From: Chloroflexus sp. Y-396-1
GTDB lineage: Bacteria; Chloroflexota; Chloroflexia; Chloroflexales; Chloroflexaceae
Length of the DNA stretch: 64,000 nt
Assembly: GCF_000516515.1 (NCBI RefSeq)
Contig: NZ_KI911784.1
Span: 1,240,001-1,304,000, forward strand
Reading direction: 5' to 3'
Part shown: positions 56,378 to 64,000 of the stretch, piece after piece
How the letters are laid out: every line of letters starts with the position of its first letter
Numbering within the stretch: position 1 is the first letter of the stretch
Translations under genes and position numbers: made by a program
Notes under the pieces: model-generated
Database searches by the model: none
Told to the model about the DNA's origin: nothing
What the model saw: only the letters and a program-made list of their open reading frames with translations

Positions 56378-56985
56378 TACAGTAACTCCTTTAGTCAAAG
56401 GTCATTTGAAAGTCGCATACCAGAGACGTGTTTGCTGTAAGAATCGTTCCGTACAAGTACCTACCGTCAGGGCATGTTCCCAGCTCTCACTGAGTTCCTC
56501 ATCTGACTTGACGGGATTGTTATTGATCCGATGCCAGACGATGACATCCCCCTATCGCGGATGGAGTCTGGCGTCACCATCGGGATCAATCGTCTCACCT
56601 GCATTAACGGGATCGGCGGGGTCGGACGGATGAGCAGGGTCGGCAGTAAGGGCGAAAAATGCTTCGCCCCTACCGCACCGTCCATCACCCTGCCCCGGCA
56701 TCGCCGGAACCATCGCCCCGCTCCGGCGCTATTGCCGAATGGCCTGTAGAACGCCCATCGGCACTCGAACGTGTTGGGGCATTGGGAATAACCGTATACA
56801 GAAATGACACTACGACGAAACTGTATCCGACAATGGTTGGCGAGTCAGCGTATGCCTCACCTCGACACGATGGCGCCATGCCCCCTTTTAGCGTCTGAAT
56901 CAACGACCTGGGCGGGTTGATTGGGCTCTGACGGCAAGGTAATGCGCTGGCCTGCATCTACGCTTGTGAGATTTTTAGATACCCT
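56378..56985. other. Intergenic stretch, nothing recognised
   Basis: No convincing gene or known repeat. Parts near 56570-56700 (ggatcggcggggtcggacgg; ggtcggcagtaagggcg) are repetitive and may be decayed coding sequence. Confidence 0.4.
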
Positions 56986-58374
56986 CTACGAAATCGGCTG
57001 CCAGGAGGTTATACGCTGCTGCCACTTTCGCCAGAAAACGGCTGCCTCAAATGGGCCAACAATTAGGAAAGCTAGCCAGATACCCCACAATGCCGACACC
57101 CACCATAGCACGATGACGAGGGCTAAACCTACACAAATCCAAATCGCCGAGCCGCTAATCACGAGTGGCGAAAAAGTATCTCCTAGACCACGTAATGCGC
57201 CACCTAGAGCAAACGTCATAGCCCATGCTGGCTGTGTGAGGGCAACAATACGCACGGCTGCCGCACCTTCGGCAACCAACTGTGGATCGTTATTAAATAT
57301 GCGCACCAGACCTTCGGCAAATATGACAAAGAGGAAGCCGAGTCCTCCCATCCAGATGATCGCCCAACGGAGAGCAATCTGTGCGACAGCACGGGCCTCG
57401 GCCAGACGCTGTGCACCAACGGCCTGTCCTACCAATGCTGTTGCTGCCAATCCAAAGCCGATACCGGGTAAAAATGAAAGAGAGAGCACGTTGATCGCTA
57501 CCCGATGCGCTGCCAGCGGTACCGTACCAAGCGTTGCTACTACTGGTGTCAGTGAGGCAATGGCGCCGATGATCAATACCTCTTCCACGGCGGCTGGCAT
57601 TCCGATCCGTAAGATGTTGCGCAAAACTTCAATGCGCGGCCACCATAACCCAGATCCCCCAGCCCGTACACCATTGCGGCCACGCCACAGGATACCTGCC
57701 AGCAATATTGCCCCTATTAGACGTGCAATAACTGACCCCCACGCACTGCCAACTGCTCCCATCGCCGGTAAGCCTGCCCAGCCGAAGATGAGTATTGCAC
57801 TGGCAATCACGTTGATGACATTGGCAACGGCGGTAATCAGCATTGGCGTGCGTGAATCACCAACACCACGCAGCACGCCGCCGATCAATAGCATCATTGT
57901 CAGGGTCGTAATGGTGCTCATCGTGACCGCCAGATAATCGATACCAACCTGACTGACGTCAGGTGCTAAACCAAACAGTCCAATAAGTGTAGGCGTGAGC
58001 AGTAAACCGATTACCGTGATTGGCAGCCCGATTAAAATACTCCAGAACAGGCCCTGACGAGCCAGAGCGCCTGCCTCAATCAACCGTCCGGCGCCATACG
58101 CCTGCGCCACCAGGACAGCCACCCCAACGGATAAGGCACTGAGTGCGGCGGTGATAACATAGATCACCTGCAATGCTGCCCCAACCCCGGCTAGGGCCAC
58201 GGCCCCTAGCGAGGCGACCAGGATCGTATCAGCCACACCAAGCATCGTCTGGAGCAGGTTTTCACCGATAACCGGCCAGGCCAGTCGTAAAACCCGTTTT
58301 TCAAGTTGGGATCGCGACAGTGTTGGCTGAGTTATTATTACTTGCGGTTCGGTCGAGACAGTTTCTGGCTGCAT
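56986..58374 (-). CDS. MATE family efflux transporter
   Basis: 462 residues, twelve predicted membrane helices in two homologous halves. VLRLAWPVIGENLLQTMLGV opens the first half, and GIGFGLAATALVGQAVGAQR and VAVLVAQAYGAGR are the paired loop motifs of the MatE domain. It exports cationic drugs or metabolites using a Na+ or proton gradient. Closest in style to the NorM/DinF mixture typical of Chloroflexota. The ribosome site is weak. Single gene. Confidence 0.93.
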   Translation of the reverse strand: MQPETVSTEPQVIITQPTLSRSQLEKRVLRLAWPVIGENLLQTMLGVADTILVASLGAVALAGVGAALQVIYVITAALSALSVGVAVLVAQAYGAGRLIEAGALARQGLFWSILIGLPITVIGLLLTPTLIGLFGLAPDVSQVGIDYLAVTMSTITTLTMMLLIGGVLRGVGDSRTPMLITAVANVINVIASAILIFGWAGLPAMGAVGSAWGSVIARLIGAILLAGILWRGRNGVRAGGSGLWWPRIEVLRNILRIGMPAAVEEVLIIGAIASLTPVVATLGTVPLAAHRVAINVLSLSFLPGIGFGLAATALVGQAVGAQRLAEARAVAQIALRWAIIWMGGLGFLFVIFAEGLVRIFNNDPQLVAEGAAAVRIVALTQPAWAMTFALGGALRGLGDTFSPLVISGSAIWICVGLALVIVLWWVSALWGIWLAFLIVGPFEAAVFWRKWQQRITSWQPIS

Positions 58375-58621
58375 TCTGCTAAGTGTTTGAAAAACTCTTT
58401 CTGACAGTGGTCTGCTCTTCTCCTCCTTTCATCACTCCTTGCCGGAGTGGAAGGGAGCAGGGAAGGCGAGGAACACTGGCCGAGCTTTGCACCATTTCCC
58501 GCTGCTAGAACGTATGGTCAGCCCACAGCTCAGCTAGGATTCAGCTTACGCACCTCAAGAAGATACTGGCCGCTGATCTGAACTCCCAAGTAAGAGGGAG
58601 CATTGTGCAGATAAGTTCTAA

Positions 58622-59006
58622 GAGCGTGATCAAAAACCCGGGCTTTTGCTAAGTCTCGACCATGACAGCGCCAGAATGGTCAGGGAAACAGTGGCGGGCA
58701 ACGCATGCGTTTCCGCGACGCGCTGGAACAGGGTTGCAACGGTTTCAGCACCTGATCTGCGAAGCACGCCTGACGCTCCTCACCTTCCCCCTGGCCCCCT
58801 TCCTCTCCCTGTGTGAGAGAGGAAGGGGGAACGTGGGGCGCGGGGTGAACGTCGCTCACCCAACCCGTCACGTGCAGCGCCTGACGCTGCCCGCTCGGCA
58901 GCGGGAACGTGCGGCGGATGGAGGAACAGAATATTGGTCTCCCAACGCAGTGGTTGCCCGGGCACAGTACGTTCCCAATAAGAAATCCGGGTTTCTGATC
59001 ACCCTC
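58622..59006. mobile_element. 385-bp MITE with GAGCGTGATCA ends
   Basis: Left end GAGCGTGATCAAAAACCCGG and right end GGGTTTCTGATCACCCTC are imperfect inverted repeats, flanked by TAA on both sides (58619-58621; 59007-59009). The interior contains a palindrome at 58795-58829 (CCCCCTTCCTCTC / GAGAGGAAGGGGG) and no coding capacity. Other members: 30530-31549 (expanded) and about 49890-50089 (decayed). The GAG start and TNA duplication resemble the IS5-family element here, so a related transposase may move it. Confidence 0.8.
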
Positions 59007-59099
59007 TAAGTATACCAGACATCGGCATTTCGGTGGATCGCACGCCAGGTAGGTTTCCCGTACAATGTAATGAAGATAGTGGTTGTCAAGGAGGATGGA

Positions 59100-61070
59100 A
59101 TGGAGCATGTTGACACTCTTCTCACCGGCGGCACCGTTGTGACGATGGATGCAGAGTGGCGAATTTTTGCCAACGGCGCTGTCGCGATCCGTGATGGTGT
59201 GATTGTAGCTGTGGGACCCGCAAGCGAACTGAACGAGCGTTACACCGCGACCGAGACGATTGATTGTCGTAATTGTGCGATTATTCCTGGCCTGATCAAT
59301 GGCCACGCCCATGTCCCGATGAGTCTTTTGCGCGGTCTGGTTGCCGATCAACAACTTGATGTCTGGCTCTTCGGCTACATGTTTCCGGTAGAGAGTCAAT
59401 TCGTTGATGCCGAGTTTAGCTTTACCGGTACGCTTTTGAGCTGCGCCGAGATGATCCGTGGCGGAACAACCACGTTCGTCGATATGTACTACTTCGAGGA
59501 AGAAGTAGCACGAGCAGCCGATCAGGCCGGAATGCGGGCAATCTGCGGGCAAACAGTGATGCGACTACCAACCCCCGATGCCGATTCGTTCGACGCCGGG
59601 ATCGAGCGTGCCCGACGCTTCATGACCGAGTGGCGCGGCCATCCGCGCATTATCGCTACGGTCGCCCCGCATGCCCCCTATACCTGCACCGATGACATCT
59701 ACCGACAGGCGGCTGCTCTTTGTGCCGAGTTTGGCGTTCCGCTGATTACCCATCTGTCTGAAACAGCACGGGAAGTCGAAGAGAGTATTCGCGACCGCGA
59801 AGTAACACCTATCCGTTACGCCAAACGAGTCGGTGCGTTTGATGTTCCGTGTATCGCCGCCCACTGCGTCCACGCAACCGAAGACGATCTGCGACTCTTG
59901 CGCGAAGCTCGTGCTGGCGCCGTGCCCTGCCCGACCAGTAATCTCAAATTGGCCAGCGGTGTCGCTCCTTTCCGCCGTATGATCGAGACGGGTGTACGGG
60001 TTGGGCTCGGTACCGATGGACCGGCAAGCAATGACGATCAGGATATGTTTACCGAGATTCAGTTGGCGGCGCTGCTCCCCAAGGGCCTCAGTGGCGATCC
60101 AACCGCCGTCCCGGCCCGTGAGGCATTCGCCCTCGCCACCTGCTGGGGGGCACGGGCCATTCATCTCGATCACCTGATCGGGTCGCTGGAAGTGGGCAAA
60201 CGTGCCGATATTGTCGTAGTTGAACTGGATCGACTACACAGCGCACCACGCTACACCTACGCCCCAGATGCAATCTATTCCCATCTCGTATACAGCAGTC
60301 GGGCCGCCGATGTCCGTGATGTGTTGGTAGATGGCAAACTGTTACTCCGCGATCGCCACTTACTGACCGTTGATGAGGACGAGATTATTGATCGCGCCCA
60401 GGCTATTGCTACGCGCATTAACGAATTCCTTGCAACGCGCGAACGGAACCTACTCGCCAAGATTCTGGCCCTGGGTGGTGTCCAACAGGCCGAAATCTTT
60501 GAGATTCAGGTCAAAGCCCGTCTTGATCCAGGAGAGGTTGAACGGGTTCTAGCCCTTCTCAACCATCCGGCTATCACAGTGACCAAGACCAGCGAGCGGA
60601 CGCAGTACGATACCTACTTTATCTTTGCCAATGGCGAGCGCATTCGGATCCGTGAAGATCATCGTACCGATCCAGGAGCACGACCGCAGCCCAAATACAC
60701 GCTCACGCTGATGGCCGAAGCGCGCCGCTTCGATCATCCTAAAGCAATGATGCTCTCACGCGCACGTTATACTGCTCCGGCAGACCACACTGTGCGCTTC
60801 TACCGCGAGTATTTTCAACCCGACCGCATTGAAGAGTTGGAAAAGCGACGACGACGCTGGCGTATCCTCTACCGTGATCATGATTTTGCGATCAACCTTG
60901 ATACCCTGGTCGGTCAGGCTGATAGCGGGCAATTCCTCGAAATCAAGAGTCGGACCTGGAGCCGTCGCGATGCCGAGCAGCGGGCGCAGTTGATCAGCGA
61001 ATTACTCGAATTGGCCGGCATCACCGATGATGCACTGATATTGCAAGAGTATGTGGAGCTTGTATCATGA
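59100..61070 (+). CDS. Amidohydrolase (TRZ/ATZ/SsnA type) fused to a CYTH-like domain
   Basis: 656 residues from ATG 59100 (AAGGAGG 5 bases upstream; an ATG 30 bp earlier has no such site). Residues 1-440 form a metal-dependent deaminase: INGHAHVPMS, VAPHAPYTC, ITHLSETAREVEES, AAHCVHATEDD, GLGTDGPASNDDQDM, as in S-adenosylhomocysteine/methylthioadenosine deaminases and chlorohydrolases. Residues about 465-656 form a CYTH-like triphosphate tunnel domain: FEIQVKARLD (an ExQxK form of ExExK), ANGERIRIREDH, KYTLTLMAEAR, FLEIKSRTWSRRDAEQ. I know no standard enzyme with this fusion. Its stop overlaps coaE (ATGA), so translation is coupled. Confidence 0.82.
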   Translation: MEHVDTLLTGGTVVTMDAEWRIFANGAVAIRDGVIVAVGPASELNERYTATETIDCRNCAIIPGLINGHAHVPMSLLRGLVADQQLDVWLFGYMFPVESQFVDAEFSFTGTLLSCAEMIRGGTTTFVDMYYFEEEVARAADQAGMRAICGQTVMRLPTPDADSFDAGIERARRFMTEWRGHPRIIATVAPHAPYTCTDDIYRQAAALCAEFGVPLITHLSETAREVEESIRDREVTPIRYAKRVGAFDVPCIAAHCVHATEDDLRLLREARAGAVPCPTSNLKLASGVAPFRRMIETGVRVGLGTDGPASNDDQDMFTEIQLAALLPKGLSGDPTAVPAREAFALATCWGARAIHLDHLIGSLEVGKRADIVVVELDRLHSAPRYTYAPDAIYSHLVYSSRAADVRDVLVDGKLLLRDRHLLTVDEDEIIDRAQAIATRINEFLATRERNLLAKILALGGVQQAEIFEIQVKARLDPGEVERVLALLNHPAITVTKTSERTQYDTYFIFANGERIRIREDHRTDPGARPQPKYTLTLMAEARRFDHPKAMMLSRARYTAPADHTVRFYREYFQPDRIEELEKRRRRWRILYRDHDFAINLDTLVGQADSGQFLEIKSRTWSRRDAEQRAQLISELLELAGITDDALILQEYVELVS

Positions 61071-61723
61071 AACATCCTGGCATCTTCTTGATCGGTCTGA
61101 CCGGAGGTATTGCCTGTGGTAAGAGTACGGTTCTGGCAATGCTGGCCGCACTAGGTGCGCGCACAATTGACGCCGATCGGGTCACACATCGCCTGCAACA
61201 GCCGGGCACACCGGTTTATCAGGCGATTGTCGAGGCTTTTGGGCCAAACATCTTGAGTACGCCCGGTGGAGCCATTGATCGTCGCAAGCTCGGTAATATC
61301 GTCTTCAACGATCCGGCGGCGCTCAAGCGGCTAGAGGCAATCATCCATCCTGCGGTACGGGCCGAGATCAGGCAGTTTCTGGCTGAAGTAGCGAACGCTG
61401 GTGGATACGCGACTCGTCTACGCCCGGTGGAGCGACCGGTGGTGGTGATCGATGCGATTAAGCTCATCGAGTCGGGATGGGCCGACGAGTGCGATCAGGT
61501 GTGGGTCGTTACCTGCTCACCTGAACAGCAGATCGAGCGTTTGATGACGACTCGTGGCATGTCGCTGGCCGAGGCCCAGGCCCGTATCGCAGCTCAACCT
61601 CCTCAAGAAAGTCGGCTGAGTCGGGCCGATGTCATCATCGACAATAGCGGTTCACAGGCCAATACCCGCGCCCAGGTTGAAGCGGCTTGGCAGCAGGCCC
61701 TGCTCGCCAGTCACGGGCGATAG
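61067..61723 (+). CDS. coaE: Dephospho-CoA kinase
   Basis: 218 residues. P-loop GLTGGIACGKSTVLAML, then ARTIDADRVTHRLQQPG and the IHPAVRAEIRQFL lid region are characteristic. It phosphorylates the 3'-OH of the ribose of dephospho-CoA, the last step of CoA synthesis. The start overlaps the amidohydrolase stop by 4 bases (ATGA). Its 3' end overlaps the convergent penicillin-binding protein gene by 13 bp, leaving no space for an intergenic terminator. Confidence 0.95.
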   Translation: MKHPGIFLIGLTGGIACGKSTVLAMLAALGARTIDADRVTHRLQQPGTPVYQAIVEAFGPNILSTPGGAIDRRKLGNIVFNDPAALKRLEAIIHPAVRAEIRQFLAEVANAGGYATRLRPVERPVVVIDAIKLIESGWADECDQVWVVTCSPEQQIERLMTTRGMSLAEAQARIAAQPPQESRLSRADVIIDNSGSQANTRAQVEAAWQQALLASHGR

Positions 61724-64000
61724 GTAATGAGTCGGCGATCCTCGATCACGACACCATCGGCCAGCGTCACGCGCAACCGAATGGTGTAATCGCCTGCCAA
61801 CCAGGAGCTGGCATTCCACATACCGAGTAATCCCTGTTCAACCGGCTGGCTGCTCTGCCCCAGCACTTGCCAGTCGGTTGGATCGGTGCCGCTCCCTACG
61901 TCGAGAATAAATGGGCCGCGGGCCGTGCCTTTGATAAAGATCAACGTGTTCGTGATCACACTCTGCTCGCCAAGATCGAGCAATGCTACTGCACGCTCCG
62001 GTTCACGCGGCGGTGGGCAGTAGCTGGTCGGCGCAACTTTCCCATTGCGCCGTGCCCATTCTGCAACTTCGGTCGGATACACCGGAAACGTCACCAGGCG
62101 CACCTCTTCTGGCGGTGTGTACGTTGTCGCCAAACACGAGCCATCACCACCCACTCGTACCGTTTGAAAGTCGAGTGCACTGACCGGGCCGCTCCCAACC
62201 ACAAAGCGTTCAGTAATCACCTGCGGGCACTCAGGGGTAGGTGGGCCACCGGTTTCAACACACACAGGCTGCTCGACAATGCCCGTCGGTGGCACAAACG
62301 GCCTGGCTACCCGATTGGCGTGATACCGTAACATCAATTCACGCCAGATCAGACCAGCCCCGTTGGCGCCGGCCACTTCAGCCATTGGCTGATTATCATT
62401 ATTCCCAACCCAAACCCCAATGATCACAGCATCGGTATAGCCAATCGCCCATGAATCGCGGTAATCGTTACTGGTTCCGGTCTTAACTGCTGCCGGAATA
62501 CCCGGTAACTCCATCACATTATTGCGCCCAAACACCGGCCAGCGTGCAGCATTATCGCTGAGCATATCACTGATCAGAAAGGCAATTTGCTCACTCTGCG
62601 GGCCAAGCAACGGCTTACCACGAGTCGGCTGCCACGTTTCGAGCACCTCACCGCGACTGTTCGTCACTCGCAAGATAGCAACCGGACGCACCTGACGGCC
62701 ACCAGCCCGCAAACCGGCATACGCACCGGTCAATTCGAGCAACCGCACCTCATTACTACCGAGCGCCATCGCCAATCCATAGCGAGCGGGATCGGTAAAC
62801 GAAGTCACGCCGAACTGCGTCATCAGATCAACAAATGCTTCAATCCCAACAAATTCCAGTGCCCTTACTGCCGGAATATTGAGCGAATTTGCCAGCGCCA
62901 GCCGTAACCGTACCGGCCCTCGAAAACGACCATCATAATTGCGCGGCTCATACACAACACCGTTTATTTGCCAGCGCGAAGGAATATCCCACAATATGGT
63001 TGCCGGTGTCCAACCACGCTGCAACGCAGCCGCGTAGATAAACGGCTTCAGGGTCGAACCGGGTTGACGCAAGGCAAGAGTGACATTCACTTGTCCGTCA
63101 GGCGCGTTATAGTCAACACTCCCCACCATCGCCAGAATCTGCCCATCGGGCGACAGCATGATCACGCCAGCGTTATTTGCTTTCCGTTCGCGCAAAGCAG
63201 CCACCTGCTCGGCAGCCACTTGCTCGGCCTGCATCTGCCACGCCGGGTCAAGCGTGGTAATCACCTGCAACCCACCACGATTGACCATCTCCTCGCCGAA
63301 GCGCTGGACGAGCAGGTCGTGGACGTAAAAGACAAAATGTGGCGCTCTGATCGTTACCGTTGGTCTCACCAGCCGGATCGGTTCAGCGAAGATCGCATCG
63401 GCTTCGGCAGCACTGATCATTCCAACCTCGACCATCCGGTTCAACACGATACGCTGGCGGGCACGAGCCAGCGGCAGATTTTCAAACGGATTGTAAACAG
63501 AAGGAGATTGCGGCAAACCGGCGAGAAGCGTTGCTTCACCACGACTCAATTCCCAGACATGTTTCCCAAAATAACGACGTGCTGCTGCCTCGACCCCATA
63601 CGCCTGCGCACCGTAGTACACCTCGTTGAGATAGAGCGATAAAATCTGGTCTTTACTGTACTCTTGCCCAACACGAATAGCCAGAATTGCCTCACGAATT
63701 TTACGCTCAATCGTTTGCTGTTGGGCTTCTTCAGGAGTCAACAAAATTGTCCGCACCAACTGCATCGTAATCGTACTCGCCCCTGAAACCGTCTCGCCGG
63801 CAGTCAGATTTTGCCAGAAAGCGCGGATGACACTTGGGAGATCAACCCCTGGGTTGGTGTAGAAATTCGCATCTTCAACGGCTACTGTTGCATCGCGCAA
63901 TATCTGAGGAATCCGGTCAAGCGCTACTGGAACACGCACCCCCGGCCCGATAACTTCGTAGAGCAGCGTGATCCCATCACGAGCATAGATCCGCGTATTC
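61711..64000 (-). CDS. Class A penicillin-binding protein (PBP1A/1C-like), 5' end outside window
   Basis: About 763 residues visible; open to the window edge (…RIYARDGITLLYEVIGPG before the first listed GTG codon at 63939). The GT51 glycosyltransferase has ATVAVEDANFYTNPGVD with the catalytic Glu, and GASTITMQLVRTILL. The transpeptidase has SxxK in RQPGSTLKPFIYAAAL, SxN in ANSLNIPAVRAL and KTG in AAVKTGTSNDYRDSWAIG. A C-terminal beta domain (about residues 640-745) ends the protein, as in PBP1C-like forms. It polymerises and cross-links peptidoglycan outside the membrane. The membrane anchor must lie beyond the window. Confidence 0.95.
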   Translation of the reverse strand, partial: NTRIYARDGITLLYEVIGPGVRVPVALDRIPQILRDATVAVEDANFYTNPGVDLPSVIRAFWQNLTAGETVSGASTITMQLVRTILLTPEEAQQQTIERKIREAILAIRVGQEYSKDQILSLYLNEVYYGAQAYGVEAAARRYFGKHVWELSRGEATLLAGLPQSPSVYNPFENLPLARARQRIVLNRMVEVGMISAAEADAIFAEPIRLVRPTVTIRAPHFVFYVHDLLVQRFGEEMVNRGGLQVITTLDPAWQMQAEQVAAEQVAALRERKANNAGVIMLSPDGQILAMVGSVDYNAPDGQVNVTLALRQPGSTLKPFIYAAALQRGWTPATILWDIPSRWQINGVVYEPRNYDGRFRGPVRLRLALANSLNIPAVRALEFVGIEAFVDLMTQFGVTSFTDPARYGLAMALGSNEVRLLELTGAYAGLRAGGRQVRPVAILRVTNSRGEVLETWQPTRGKPLLGPQSEQIAFLISDMLSDNAARWPVFGRNNVMELPGIPAAVKTGTSNDYRDSWAIGYTDAVIIGVWVGNNDNQPMAEVAGANGAGLIWRELMLRYHANRVARPFVPPTGIVEQPVCVETGGPPTPECPQVITERFVVGSGPVSALDFQTVRVGGDGSCLATTYTPPEEVRLVTFPVYPTEVAEWARRNGKVAPTSYCPPPREPERAVALLDLGEQSVITNTLIFIKGTARGPFILDVGSGTDPTDWQVLGQSSQPVEQGLLGMWNASSWLAGDYTIRLRVTLADGVVIEDRRLITYRP

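Overview
The window looks like chromosomal DNA from a filamentous anoxygenic phototroph of the Chloroflexus type (phylum Chloroflexota). This is an inference from gene content and style: a CrtY-type lycopene cyclase, a mevalonate-pathway kinase, a pseudokinase with SH3b tail, a large M50 protease with cyclic-nucleotide sensors, many GC-rich palindromic intergenic repeats, and promoters close to TTGACA-17-TACAAT. No rRNA, tRNA or CRISPR array was recognised.

Layout. 1-6.9 kb: a membrane-bound Fe-S reductase (cut by the window edge), an ABC ATPase gene split by one amber codon, a CBS-ACT protein, a 1-kb tandem repeat element, lycopene cyclase and an OsmC protein. 7-15 kb: a graveyard of decayed IS1, IS110 and IS1634 transposases, a broken response-regulator DNA-binding domain, an ECF sigma factor, a YceI protein, a broken RibD/DHFR-like gene, and an IS5-family element whose transposase is frameshifted. 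15-26 kb: a cassette-like PD-(D/E)XK gene beside attC-like hairpins, a truncated bPH protein, a two-subunit molybdenum hydroxylase, a lipase-like hydrolase, ftsY, a small zinc ribbon overlapping a lipoprotein gene, a type II restriction-modification pair, and an intact second copy of the IS5 element. 26-44 kb: ribokinase with the M50/cNMP membrane protease, a tandemly expanded MITE-like repeat, a class III aminotransferase, the pseudokinase-SH3b protein, GNAT, nucleotidyltransferase, an rpsR-fur pair, pheT-mevalonate kinase, a double-HTH regulator divergent from an S9 peptidase. 44-51.2 kb: a 1845-residue NACHT ATPase and an upstream 170-residue helical protein. 51.6-64 kb: uvrB with a NERD protein, a SIMPL protein, a MATE transporter, a MITE, an amidohydrolase-CYTH fusion overlapping coaE, and a class A penicillin-binding protein running off the end.

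The most interesting system is the NACHT locus. The small upstream protein ends in, and the NACHT protein carries just before its ATPase domain, the same roughly 21-residue motif (core AIGDxARVEQ). That is the architecture of NLR/amyloid-motif defence pairs, with the small protein as candidate membrane-active effector. The NACHT protein also contains a 124-residue Ala/Leu/Asp/Arg dipeptide repeat encoded by a hexanucleotide tandem tract, a likely hypervariable segment.

Second themes are short mobile elements: an IS5-family element (two copies with TTA target duplications), a 111-bp MITE derived from its ends (TAA duplication), and a separate MITE family ending in GAGCGTGATCA, one copy of which appears expanded to about 1 kb.
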